Origin: Flavobacterium fluviatile
GTDB lineage: Bacteria > Bacteroidota > Bacteroidia > Flavobacteriales > Flavobacteriaceae
DNA length: 64,000 nt
Assembly: GCF_010645065.1 (NCBI RefSeq)
Contig: NZ_JAADZW010000007.1
Span: 124,001-188,000, forward strand
Direction: 5' to 3'
Position numbers and translations under genes: made by a program. The notes below the pieces were generated by a model. That model searched no databases and was not told the DNA's origin. It saw only the letters and a list, made by a program, of their open reading frames with translations. Shown in pieces: positions 55,462-64,000 of the stretch; positions within the stretch are counted from its first letter, which is position 1, and each line of letters begins with the position of its first letter.

Positions 55462-55953
55462 TTGATTAAATGGAAACCAGAAATAGATAATCTCTTAAAA
55501 AAATTAAAAAACATTCATCAAACAATTATGAAACACAAAAAATTAAATGTAGCTGCTCAGTATGAAGCTGCTATATATACTACCGATGTACTTAAGATTG
55601 AATTCATTTTGAACGAAGTTATCCACAATCCTGATACAGCCATTCTTGTCGAACCCGGCAACAATGAATATTATGTTTTTTATACCGGAACAGCTTCGAT
55701 TCCAGAAGAAAGTACTCATTTTAAAAGTTTTAAAATGGAAAATACCCAAACTAAAAATATGGATCTTCATGAGTATTCAGTATCTATTAAAGGTCGTTGG
55801 ACTTCAGAAATCGTTAATATTCAGCGTGGTAATTTATTTTTTACAGACATCTGCAATGCAATAAATAAGATACGGGATAAAAATAGTATCAGTATAGCTG
55901 TCAATCAGGGAGAAGATGTAAATCGTAAACTATACTTTTATTATAAAAGATGA
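55462..55953 (+). CDS. Small protein of unknown function downstream of the metalloprotease
   Basis: A 163-residue protein if started at TTG 55462, or 141 residues from ATG 55528 (MKHKKLNVAAQYEAAIY). The stop is the same. The core is alpha/beta, with EFILNEVIHNPDTAILVEPG, NIQRGNLFFTDICNAI and a C-terminal KLYFYYKR. There is no signal peptide and no recognised family. It lies 33 bp after the protease gene on the same strand, so a functional partner (chaperone, inhibitor or immunity-like) is possible but only inferred. Confidence 0.65.
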   Translation: MIKWKPEIDNLLKKLKNIHQTIMKHKKLNVAAQYEAAIYTTDVLKIEFILNEVIHNPDTAILVEPGNNEYYVFYTGTASIPEESTHFKSFKMENTQTKNMDLHEYSVSIKGRWTSEIVNIQRGNLFFTDICNAINKIRDKNSISIAVNQGEDVNRKLYFYYKR

Positions 55954-55961
55954 GAAAGTTA

Positions 55962-56019
55962 AGGATCAAGTCAAAAAGGGGTCAAGTCAAAAAGGGGGAT
56001 CAAGGATCAAGTCAAAAAG
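55962..56019 (+). repeat. Short tandem-like repeats
   Basis: TCAAGTCAAAAAG occurs three times in 55 bp, with the larger unit GGATCAAGTCAAAAAG twice, just after the stop at 55953. They look like slippage products or relics of insertion. No function is evident. Confidence 0.7.
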
Positions 56020-56045
56020 TTGTGGGGAAATATAAACCATAAAAA

Positions 56046-56071
56046 AAACTCCTTAATTTCTTAAGGAGTTT
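56046..56071 (+). terminator. Hairpin/terminator downstream of the repeats
   Basis: AAACTCCTTAA (56046-56056) pairs perfectly with TTAAGGAGTTT (56061-56071) over a TTTC loop. The T-tail is weak on the plus strand and stronger on the minus strand (left A-run). Confidence 0.6.
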
Positions 56072-56073
56072 CT

Positions 56074-56103
56074 TGGTGGAGTGTCAGGGGTCACAATCGA
56101 ACA
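56074..56103 (-). other. tRNA-3'-end-like fragment (possible attachment-site relic)
   Basis: On the minus strand this reads TTCGATTGTGACCCCTG, then ACACTCCACCA. That resembles a T-loop followed by an acceptor end with CCA. No anticodon arm or remaining tRNA body is found upstream, so it is at most a fragment such as an att-site remnant. It could be coincidence. Confidence 0.3.
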
Positions 56104-56280
56104 CTTAATAACTATTTTTACATTTTTTGAAACTATAAAATGAAGCATTTTATAACGTTTTACTACTTGACGATTCGAACTTTACAAACCTTTACCTTCT
56201 TAAGATAATATTAAACGCAAATATAAATTTACCAGAGAAATCCGCAATCTTGTAAAAAGTGTGTAGCGGATAGACATACC

Positions 56281-56620
56281 TTATGCGAATTTTTTTTTTG
56301 CTTCATCACTTACGGCAGTAAAAAGTTTATCAAATTCCTATCTGGGTCGCGAAATAGTAAAGAACGATTGCCTCAAGACATTGTAGTGGGCTTCTGAACA
56401 GTTTTAGTTGTTAAGTTTTTAATGATTTTGTAATTATCATCTACATTTTCAACAAGGAATTCTATGATAACGCTTTTGTTAGTCGCTGGTTCTGCAACAC
56501 CATCCCCAAAAAAGGCCAATGTTCGTGTACTTACAATTGCCAAGGTAAAAGCCCCGGATTCAACCTCTGCAAGGTCATCTGTTGCCCATTTGGCTTTGGT
56601 TGCGGTTACATCCTCAAAAA
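56281..56620 (-). pseudogene. VOC/glyoxalase-family pseudogene
   Basis: The frame reads FEDVTATKAKWATDDLAEVES, TRTLAFFGDGVAEP, SVIIEFLVENVDDNYKI and VQKPTTMS. An in-frame TGA at 56385 follows where Trp is expected, then GNRSLLFRDPDRNLINF. The end shifts frame to FTAVSDEAKKKFA and stops at 56281. The RDPDxNLxNF segment is typical of VOC (bleomycin-resistance/glyoxalase) proteins. The N-terminus is missing; it joins the WYL remnant. Not functional as read. Confidence 0.65.
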
Positions 56621-56716
56621 ACTGAATCAAAACTTTTTGGCAAGAGTGATGCCGTAACAATTCTCTTTGTGTGTAGAATAGTTAGTATGGCTGTAAGTCT
56701 AGAAAGTCTTTTTATA
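56618..56716 (-). pseudogene. Remnant of a WYL/YafY-type transcriptional regulator (N-terminal HTH)
   Basis: The frame reads IKRLSRLTAILTILHTKRIVT and ASLLPKSF, the signature start of YafY/WYL regulators. The next codons belong to a VOC-like protein in a different frame. Only about 30 residues survive, with no WYL domain. This indicates deletion-fusion of two decayed genes. Confidence 0.55.
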
Positions 56717-57333
56717 CCGTTGCTCTCCGTTTTTACTTCATTTCATATAGGTTTGATGATCTTCTCACTACTTTTTTGTATACGTCTAATTTGTATTACA
56801 TATCTGCCCCTGCAAGATTTATATGCATTAAAAATTCAAATGTAGTGGTTTACAATACTACAAAACAGACAGTACAATTAACATTTTATAATAAGCATTT
56901 TGTGATAAATTAAAAATTGTTTTTTGAGACTATAAAAATTTAAGCTAAGCAATTTGTGAAGTATTGTTAGCAAAAAACAACGCCATTGGATTCCAATGGC
57001 GTTGTTTGTCTTTACAGTGATTCTTACGAACCTGTTTATGTACGATTTTTTTTCCAAGACTTGAAGAAGCTTTTATCGAAAAATAATTAAAATAAAAAAG
57101 CTCAAGTAGACTTTATATTTATCACTAGGGCAAAATTAACAACCCACATTATATGAAATATTTTCCTCTCAAAATATTTTATTTTAATTAATAAACGAGA
57201 AGCATTCAAAGATAGCTTTCTATGATTAATTTTTATACGTTATATGTTGTATATCTTATATCTATAAAATATTGAGACTGACGATTTCAATAGTAAAAAA
57301 ATTAAAGTAGGAACTATTGGGTATTGTATTTTT
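56717..57333. other. Intergenic region without intact genes
   Basis: AT-rich, with no protein-like frame. It contains a perfect 16-bp palindrome at 56975-57007. No mobile-element end or tRNA is seen. It may carry signals for the flanking RHS locus. Confidence 0.4.
56975..57007. terminator. Perfect orphan hairpin
   Basis: AAACAACGCCATTGGA (56975-56990) pairs perfectly with TCCAATGGCGTTGTTT (56992-57007). It has A/T flanks and looks like a bidirectional terminator. No intact neighbouring gene clearly ends here, so it may be a relic. Confidence 0.6.
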
Positions 57334-57945
57334 TTATTTCAATTGTCTTATTTTTAGCCATCTAAAAATAAAAAAGAGAAACACGAAAATTATTGATATT
57401 ATAATTAATTTTAATAATTTTATTTGGTTTTGTAGATTATCATAACTGCTTCTAAGAGTTTTTAATTTGTTTTGGGCATTAATTTGCCTCAGCTTCTCTA
57501 TATCTAATTTTAGTTGTAATAAGGCAATTTTAAAATATTTTTTTTGATTTAATTCATTTAAAAGAGTAGTACTATTAAGTGGTGGTGGGGATGGCAAATT
57601 TACATCGCTTAAAACAAATGGCTTTGTAAAGCTTCTTGAATTTCCACAGGAACTAATAAAAAAAATATTTTTATCATTTTTTTTTGAATATAAAAGCCAA
57701 ATTTCGCCCTTGTTTGGATGAATGCCACAATCACTAATATAAGATTTTATTTTTTTGATTGTTTTTCCTTTAAAAACTTCTATTGTTTTTATTTCAAAAA
57801 ATTGATCGTTAACAGTAATAATTTCTCCTAAAAATATGAAATCAGAAGTAGCGTATTCAGCTTCTTTTGAAATCGTCTTACAATCACAGCAGTATGAATT
57901 GATCGATACTACCAGTAATAACAGCGTTAATAGTTGTTTTATCAT
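57334..57945 (-). CDS. Membrane-anchored NTR/TIMP-like protein, candidate immunity or partner of the RHS protein
   Basis: A 203-residue protein with a signal peptide or N-terminal anchor (MIKQLLTLLLLVVSINSYCCDC). Cys-rich strands follow (DFIFLGEIITVNDQFFEIK, then SDCGIHPNKGEIWLLYS and SCGNSRSF), matching the pattern of NTR/TIMP-like domains. The C-terminus has a coiled segment and one membrane helix (KLIIISIIFVFLFFIFRW). It starts 4 bases inside the RHS gene end (ATGA overlap), so it is cotranscribed. That position is the usual one for an RHS immunity gene, but the fold itself does not prove it. Confidence 0.6.
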   Translation of the reverse strand: MIKQLLTLLLLVVSINSYCCDCKTISKEAEYATSDFIFLGEIITVNDQFFEIKTIEVFKGKTIKKIKSYISDCGIHPNKGEIWLLYSKKNDKNIFFISSCGNSRSFTKPFVLSDVNLPSPPPLNSTTLLNELNQKKYFKIALLQLKLDIEKLRQINAQNKLKTLRSSYDNLQNQIKLLKLIIISIIFVFLFFIFRWLKIRQLK

Positions 57946-60900
57946 CTTCTTTTAATGTATTTATCATATTCATTCATATACTTTTCTTGCATTCTTTTAT
58001 TACCTACTTCATTATAAAAATAATACCACATTTTATAAACTGTATTGTGTTTGAATTCATAGGTCGTTGTCTGCCAATATTTACTATCTATTGTTGCTGT
58101 ATATGCCTTGTAATGATTTTTATTATCATCTCCATAATTCATATCTCCGTGACCATATGCTTCATGAATTGTTAAAGCACGTATATTTGATTTTGTAACT
58201 TCAAAATCTGATATATCAAAATTTATATGATATTTTCCACCTTTGAATCCTAAATAAGTAGCATTTGCAGACTCACTAGGTTTAAATGTAAGCACAAAGT
58301 CACTTCTGTGTTTAATTGATCCATCATTAAATTGAATTCCATCTAAAGCATCATAATAGACTTTCGCGTTAGTCATATTTCTTACATCATCCGCCGCAAT
58401 AGGTTTTACAGCAACTTCGCTTTGTTCAACACCTTTAATCTGTATCTTACTATCATATCCAAAATCGGTTTTAAATGAAACATTAAAAAAAACGCCTGCA
58501 TTATTGGAAGCGGAAGCCCAGTCACCTGTTTGTTTATATTCGTTATAAGCAGCAGCAAAGTGGCTAACCCCGGCACCAATTAATCCAGCACCAACTACAG
58601 CCAATGTTCCAACTGAAAATATTGTTAACAAAGTCCCACCAACTATCTCAAGTCCTGCAAATACATCTTTCCAGCCAATCTTCCATTTTTCCCCACTCGG
58701 ATCGGTATACTTCAATGGATTATTCAATACATATCCATATCGGTTATAATTCTGCGTGTTGCTAGGATCTTGGACATAATTATCTGGCTCCAAGAATCGA
58801 TGCAACTTAGCGTCATACAGACGTCCATTCATATGTATTAGTTTCACACTTTGCAAATGCTCATGTCCAGTATAACCGCGATCCAATAAAGAAAGTCCGT
58901 TTAAAACATTGCCGGCTCCATCTTGTACAAGCACATTTCCCCAGGCATCAAAAAGGCGTTTTTCTAATACTTGCCCTGTATCATCGCTAATTGCTACAAT
59001 ACTACCTTGGTAATCACGTTGTAAATATAAATAATTTTGGATTGACCCATCACCTTTTAACACGACAGGGGCTGTGTATGCATCGCCGCCTATATAGGTT
59101 ACAAACTCTATTGCTCCTGTTGTAATATTATGTTTAATTTCCATACTCCCATCAGCTGAGTAATATTTGCGTAATGGTCTAAGTAGTTTTTCATTATCTA
59201 AACTACCATAAAACATAGTACTGCGACTATTTTCATCGTTATAAGTAAAGCTAATTTTATCTTTTCCTACATCTTCTATTTGATATGGGCTTTTAAAAGC
59301 CTTGTAGGTAATATTTTGTTCTTGGTTTGCTTGATAATGTGCCAAAGCATCTGCAGTGGCAGTTATAGAAGTGTTTTGATATGCCTTAGAATTATTGCTG
59401 TAATTGTAAGTTCCCACTGCATTTTGTGTGATTCTTCCACGATCATCATAATTTTGAGTTTCGGTCACCCCTGCTGTATTTTTAAAAGAAATTAGTCGAT
59501 CTAAAGAATCGTAGATAAAACTTTCACTCCAGTTAAATAAACTGTTGGTTCTACTGGTTAAATTACCTGTTAGCGGATTAAATACCGTATTAAAGGTCAT
59601 AATATTGTTTGGTGAAACAATCAATCTATCATGTTTGGTTTGGGTTATTAAACCATTAGAATCATATGTATTACTAACTCCTATATTCCCATTGGCCATT
59701 GTTGCCTCTGTAAGTTGCCCTCTTGCATTGACTGTATTGGTTTGCCACAATATTTGAGAGTTTGCAGTATCTATAATTTGCCATGGCCGTCCATTTTTAT
59801 AGGTGTGTTGAACGGTTTTAACACTCGTTTTCCCCGCAGCATTAGCAGTAGAGGTTTCAGTATCCAATCTGCCAAAAGCATCGTAGTTCATTTCTTTAGT
59901 AAATATTGCGTAAGGTGTAGTTTCAACATAACTAGCTAGTTTTTTATTACTGTCATAAGTATAAACTGTCGTGATGGTGGCATTGTTCTCGAAATTATCC
60001 ACAAAAGTGCTTGATGTTAATAATTTAGTTGAACTGTCATATGTGTAGCTCGTTGAACTATTTGTATTGGTCCCTACAATAGTTTTCTGAATTAGTTTAC
60101 CTTCTGCATTTAAGGTATAAGTTGTGGTTCCATTAGGACCGCTTTCTGTTAAAATTTCTCCAAGATCATTATAAGTGTAGTTGTATTCGCCTGCCGAAGA
60201 GTCTGTTAATTTGGTTTTCTTGCCCCAACCATCTTGCTCAATAGTAGTTATCACTCCGCTGTAATCTGTACTTTTCAAATTTCCATTAGCAAAGTACGTA
60301 TAATTAACTGTTCCTCCTGGATTATCAGTCATAGCAACTGTATTACCCAATGCATTTTTGGTAACAATTTTGGTGGTAGCACCATCATTTATTGTAGTAT
60401 TCAAACCAGAATAGCTTATGCTGCTAATTTTTCCAGTAAAAGCAATATTTTGATTTTTCCTACCATAGGCATCATATCGAGTTTCATTCCATTGTGTAGC
60501 ACTACTTCCATAGTATGGTTCACTTACTTTTATATTACGGTCATAGATATCATACAAATAGGAAACATTAGAAATATTTCCTGATATATCTTTTACACCG
60601 GAGGTTATTTTACGTCCTAAATCGTCGTAGAGTTCCTCGCTGTAGCTGCCTTCATCTCCCGTTACTGTTATTTTTGTTTTTTCGCTATTTCGTACATAGA
60701 CATAAATATTACTCTTTCCTAAATAGTCAGTAACTTTTGTCTTTTTAAACCAGGAATCATATAAATAGGTGGTGGTTAATCCATAAGGATTAGTTTCCGA
60801 ATTTAATAACCCGTTAGCCGTATTGTAATTATAAGAAGTAGCTAATCCTTCTATGTCAATACTTTTAGTCAAAAATCTTCCTGATGGATCATACTCATAA

Positions 60901-63900
60901 TTAGTTATCCTTGGAGTCAATCCCGCAGCTGAAATAGTTTTTCTAGTGATATTGCCAAATGTATCATAAATATTGTCCTCAGTAATAAAGCTGGTTGTGT
61001 TTTCTCTTTTCTTTACTTGAGTTAGTAGACCGGCTGTATTATATGTATATTGTTCTTCAGAGGTCTTTGTATCTCCTGAAATAGATACACTTTCTGTTTT
61101 ATTTACAGTCCTTCCCACTACATAAGGTGAAATCGTCGGCGTAGCATAAGTTAAATTTCTTACTGTGGTTTGCTGAGTTGTACCGCCTTCTTTTATAAGA
61201 GTGGTTGATTGAGTTGGATTATTAAAGGTATCATATACAACACTATTCTCACTACTGGTATTGTTTAGACCGTTATACTGTTGAGAAGTGGTAAGTTTAA
61301 GATTGAAAACTTTATTAATTTCTGTAGAGCTGCTGTAAGTTGATGTTGTTTTAGTAATAAAGTTGCTTGGAGCGGCATTATTGCTGGCATTATAATGTCC
61401 CAAGACACTATAGCTTTCAATATTAGCACCACGTAAATTGGTATCAAATTTGGATACAGTTGTTATTATTGGGTTATTATCATCAAACCAATTCGTTTTA
61501 GCGGCAGCCTTAAAACCTAAAAAACCTAACCCATTAACATTGGAAATTCCATCATAATAGGAGAATAACTGCTTTTTATAGTCCGTAGCACTTTGTTTTT
61601 CCAGCATTGAAACTACTTGCATGCTCGAGGCAGACTCGATATTTGAATTAGGATAGGTTTCTGAATAGGAGCTACCATAAATAGTATTATATTCATCGTC
61701 ATAATCACTATTTAGAGGCTTATATGTAATAGATTCCGTTACACCATTTCCGGTCCTAATTGATCGTAATAATTGGTCTTGGGCATGGTCTTTATCAGTA
61801 TTAAAATAAAAAATTTTGTTATTGCTTAAAAACGCTATCTCCATGGTAGGTTCTAATGGCTTGTATTTTGTCATAATACCTCTTCCTGTTGGTAAATAAA
61901 TAGGGAGCGTATTAAGTTTAATATCAGGACTAAAAACAGAATATTCGGAAACGCTTGAACCGTTATTTAAACCTCCACTAAAGCTTCCGTTCTTATTTAT
62001 ATGGCATTTTAGAAAAATACTTCCTTGTGTTTTTGCAGCATTTAATAATGTATTTATTAAAATTAAATCTGATTTTCCATCTTTATCATAGTCCGAAATA
62101 GTATAATTGTACGAAGACGTAGTAGTACTTTGTTTAAAAGGAATATCTATGTAATTTTGTACTTCTTTAAAAAAACTATTCCCTGTTGAAGTATATTTAT
62201 ACCATTCAGAAGAATCATATACCTTTGGAACAATAAAGTCAGTTTTACCATCTCCGTTATAATCTCCCAAAAGTATTGTTTTACTTGTATCAACCGAAAT
62301 ATTAGTATCTGTATAAACCCCTAATGGAACCAGTAGATTTTCATTGTTCAATGTATAAGATGTAACTCTTCCATTTTCAAAAATCAAAAAATCTGATTTT
62401 CCGTCCCCATTTAAGTCAGCCACTTCAACCCTGGAATCTGAAGATAGACTTAGTAATAATTCTCCGGAATAAGTTACAATATCTGAGGTAACATCTCTCT
62501 TTAAATTTACAAAATAGACCTTTTTTGAGGTAAATTTCACCTGTTTGGGTGAACATAGGGTACCCTTGACTATACTGGAAAGCTCTTGGTCAATGGCAAT
62601 AACATCCGTAAGTCCATCCCCATTAAAATCGCCAGAAAGTATTTTTTTTGGAAATATTCGATTGGCATACACTACATTACAGCTTTTAATATCTATTCCA
62701 ACAGATTGGGTAGGAAAACTGGCCACCTGTTCATATTGATAATAGACTGGCGATACTGTTCCTGCGCTATATACTGTAAAGGTATAGTTGGTATCTGTCT
62801 TTTTTGCTACCGACCACCCTTGTTTTGCCCATAATTTGTTATTCCATGTAAGCCAATTCATCGGGAAAATTGTTTCAAATTCTCCTACATTATGCTCATA
62901 ACCTATATTTGTATAATTTCCTGTACCAAGATCAGAAAAAAACCAATATTTTTTTTTGCTATCAGTACCAGTGGTTGGATAGAGTAAAAATTCCATTTTT
63001 TCATTACCGGCAAAATCTCCTGATATAGTTGCAGCATTTGAAGATGTTATATTTCCAACGCTTAAACTTGTTGTAAGATCACCAGAATTTAACCAATCTA
63101 GAGTATTTTGATAAGTAAAAATAGTAGGATTATAACTTTTTGTATTGTCACCGCTTTTCTCCGTTATACTTGTTAAACGTTCATAGCCTGATGAATTTGT
63201 ATTGTGAGCTAATTGATAGTTTCTAAAACCAATACCGGAACTACTAACTTGAATTTTATCAAGTATTGTGTTATTGATAAAACTTTCATTTTGAATGTAA
63301 TATTGTTCTGGTCTTACACGTGTTTTATATACGAAATCGATACTATTTATAGCAGTATTAGTGCTGACATTTCCATATTTTATATTCTTTATTTTGAGTA
63401 TACCGTTATCAGTTAAATATTCATATGAAATTCTAACACCTTGAGGGTTTTCCCAATAAGTAATTGACCATTCGGTTTTAGAGCTTGAATTTAATGCATT
63501 ATATCCATACCAAGCTGTAGAGCCATCAGGATATTCTACTTTAAAATAAGACGGACCATAATTTGATCCCGCCCAATTCACGCCATAAGATGTAATTTTT
63601 ATATTCGAAAAATTTTCGGTTTCATATTGAGTTCCATTACCTCCATATGTTCCTGAAGTACCATTTTTTATTACTAGGCGCTCTCCATCTAAAGCGAAGC
63701 GATCTAATTCATCAAAATCTACCCCATCGATAACGTTGTCATGGAATTTTGTCGAAGGTATTCTTGTTATTTTAGAAACTCCTGTAATGTTCCAGCCATA
63801 TCCAGCCATACCATTTGATGCTTGGCTATTGTATGCTAAACTTATTTTGGGAGCAACTCCATTGATTCCGGTCGGGACTAGAATTGGAATATCGTAGGTA

Positions 63901-64000
63901 GCTCCTCCAGATAGTGAAACAGACAATTGCCCTTCAGTTGATCCGACTTCGGTCGAGTTTCCGGTAGGCGTTATTGCAGTGGCTGAAAGTTTCTTTGCAG
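57942..64000 (-). CDS. SpvB/FG-GAP/RHS-repeat polymorphic toxin (partial, N-terminus beyond window)
   Basis: The frame is open to the right edge, so the true start lies outside. At least 2,000 residues are seen. An SpvB/TcdB-like N-terminal segment reads GQLSVSLSGGATYDIPI. FG-GAP units show GDFNGDGLTDV, DLNGDGKSDF, DYNGDGKTDF and DYDKDGKSDL. Many YD/RHS repeats follow, then an RHS core ending RYGYVLNNPLKYTDPSGEK. The last 245 residues (after about 58690) form a variable C-terminal domain with HEAYGHG and GDDNKNHYKAY. This is the layout of RHS/Tc-type toxins that enclose a C-terminal effector; the effector activity is not recognised. Confidence 0.88.
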   Translation of the reverse strand, partial: AKKLSATAITPTGNSTEVGSTEGQLSVSLSGGATYDIPILVPTGINGVAPKISLAYNSQASNGMAGYGWNITGVSKITRIPSTKFHDNVIDGVDFDELDRFALDGERLVIKNGTSGTYGGNGTQYETENFSNIKITSYGVNWAGSNYGPSYFKVEYPDGSTAWYGYNALNSSSKTEWSITYWENPQGVRISYEYLTDNGILKIKNIKYGNVSTNTAINSIDFVYKTRVRPEQYYIQNESFINNTILDKIQVSSSGIGFRNYQLAHNTNSSGYERLTSITEKSGDNTKSYNPTIFTYQNTLDWLNSGDLTTSLSVGNITSSNAATISGDFAGNEKMEFLLYPTTGTDSKKKYWFFSDLGTGNYTNIGYEHNVGEFETIFPMNWLTWNNKLWAKQGWSVAKKTDTNYTFTVYSAGTVSPVYYQYEQVASFPTQSVGIDIKSCNVVYANRIFPKKILSGDFNGDGLTDVIAIDQELSSIVKGTLCSPKQVKFTSKKVYFVNLKRDVTSDIVTYSGELLLSLSSDSRVEVADLNGDGKSDFLIFENGRVTSYTLNNENLLVPLGVYTDTNISVDTSKTILLGDYNGDGKTDFIVPKVYDSSEWYKYTSTGNSFFKEVQNYIDIPFKQSTTTSSYNYTISDYDKDGKSDLILINTLLNAAKTQGSIFLKCHINKNGSFSGGLNNGSSVSEYSVFSPDIKLNTLPIYLPTGRGIMTKYKPLEPTMEIAFLSNNKIFYFNTDKDHAQDQLLRSIRTGNGVTESITYKPLNSDYDDEYNTIYGSSYSETYPNSNIESASSMQVVSMLEKQSATDYKKQLFSYYDGISNVNGLGFLGFKAAAKTNWFDDNNPIITTVSKFDTNLRGANIESYSVLGHYNASNNAAPSNFITKTTSTYSSSTEINKVFNLKLTTSQQYNGLNNTSSENSVVYDTFNNPTQSTTLIKEGGTTQQTTVRNLTYATPTISPYVVGRTVNKTESVSISGDTKTSEEQYTYNTAGLLTQVKKRENTTSFITEDNIYDTFGNITRKTISAAGLTPRITNYEYDPSGRFLTKSIDIEGLATSYNYNTANGLLNSETNPYGLTTTYLYDSWFKKTKVTDYLGKSNIYVYVRNSEKTKITVTGDEGSYSEELYDDLGRKITSGVKDISGNISNVSYLYDIYDRNIKVSEPYYGSSATQWNETRYDAYGRKNQNIAFTGKISSISYSGLNTTINDGATTKIVTKNALGNTVAMTDNPGGTVNYTYFANGNLKSTDYSGVITTIEQDGWGKKTKLTDSSAGEYNYTYNDLGEILTESGPNGTTTYTLNAEGKLIQKTIVGTNTNSSTSYTYDSSTKLLTSSTFVDNFENNATITTVYTYDSNKKLASYVETTPYAIFTKEMNYDAFGRLDTETSTANAAGKTSVKTVQHTYKNGRPWQIIDTANSQILWQTNTVNARGQLTEATMANGNIGVSNTYDSNGLITQTKHDRLIVSPNNIMTFNTVFNPLTGNLTSRTNSLFNWSESFIYDSLDRLISFKNTAGVTETQNYDDRGRITQNAVGTYNYSNNSKAYQNTSITATADALAHYQANQEQNITYKAFKSPYQIEDVGKDKISFTYNDENSRSTMFYGSLDNEKLLRPLRKYYSADGSMEIKHNITTGAIEFVTYIGGDAYTAPVVLKGDGSIQNYLYLQRDYQGSIVAISDDTGQVLEKRLFDAWGNVLVQDGAGNVLNGLSLLDRGYTGHEHLQSVKLIHMNGRLYDAKLHRFLEPDNYVQDPSNTQNYNRYGYVLNNPLKYTDPSGEKWKIGWKDVFAGLEIVGGTLLTIFSVGTLAVVGAGLIGAGVSHFAAAYNEYKQTGDWASASNNAGVFFNVSFKTDFGYDSKIQIKGVEQSEVAVKPIAADDVRNMTNAKVYYDALDGIQFNDGSIKHRSDFVLTFKPSESANATYLGFKGGKYHINFDISDFEVTKSNIRALTIHEAYGHGDMNYGDDNKNHYKAYTATIDSKYWQTTTYEFKHNTVYKMWYYFYNEVGNKRMQEKYMNEYDKYIKRR

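Noticed and set aside
56373..56660. Intact 95-residue gene on the minus strand
   Set aside because: It ends at a TGA in place of a conserved Trp, with the VOC sequence continuing past it, and begins in a fused fragment.
56582..56845. Gene on the plus strand over the WYL/VOC remnants
   Set aside because: It is the antisense shadow of two decayed minus-strand genes.
57942..63926. RHS gene as a complete protein starting at 63926
   Set aside because: The frame stays open to the window edge with typical upstream residues, so the start lies outside.

Overview
The window comes from a chromosome of the phylum Bacteroidota, very probably a Flavobacterium. The base composition is AT-rich. There is a gliding-motility lipoprotein gene (gldI). 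Several genes are typical of the group: a LysM pair next to guaA, a DUF4834 protein, a YfhO-type membrane protein and a Bacteroidota-type YidC. A few promoters fit the Bacteroidota -7 consensus TAnnTTTG. I recognised no rRNA, intact tRNA, CRISPR array or insertion sequence.

Layout. 1-5.1 kb: end of an unidentified gene, FMN reductase, transglutaminase-like protein, pncB, parE and a 40-residue membrane peptide. 5.1-7.9 kb: an accessory island inserted between parE and parC. It holds a broken DUF1016 (YhcG) remnant and an ATPase plus DUF4435/TOPRIM gene pair resembling the PARIS anti-phage system. 7.9-18 kb: parC, bcp, nth (without iron-sulfur cysteines), a TPR protein, an ECF sigma factor with a 47-residue companion, and uvrA. 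18-29 kb: mechanosensitive channel, flippase, glycosyltransferase, an overlapping small-gene/nucleotidyltransferase pair, a YfhO-like protein, an outer-membrane transporter-like protein and a GNAT protein. 29-40 kb: a minus-strand housekeeping block (yidC, pyrG, OsmC, two LysM proteins, guaA). 40-48 kb: cbpA-cbpM, RidA, a CLC of the likely fluoride type, then a four-gene run nrnA-gldI-two cyclophilin/FKBP fusions.

47.8-52.1 kb holds a beta-propeller protein and a two-component operon (lipoprotein, membrane protein, histidine kinase, NarL-type regulator). 52.1-57.3 kb is a decaying accessory region. It has a nonsense- and frameshift-ridden membrane-protein pseudogene, three intact unrecognised or metalloprotease genes, short direct repeats, a tRNA-3'-end-like scrap, and a VOC/WYL pseudogene chimera. 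57.3-64 kb is a very large SpvB/FG-GAP/RHS polymorphic toxin, truncated by the window end. An overlapping downstream gene is a candidate immunity protein.

The two best places to look for new biology are the ATPase/TOPRIM island between the topoisomerase IV genes, and the 52.8-64 kb accessory region (matrixin cluster, RHS toxin and its partner).
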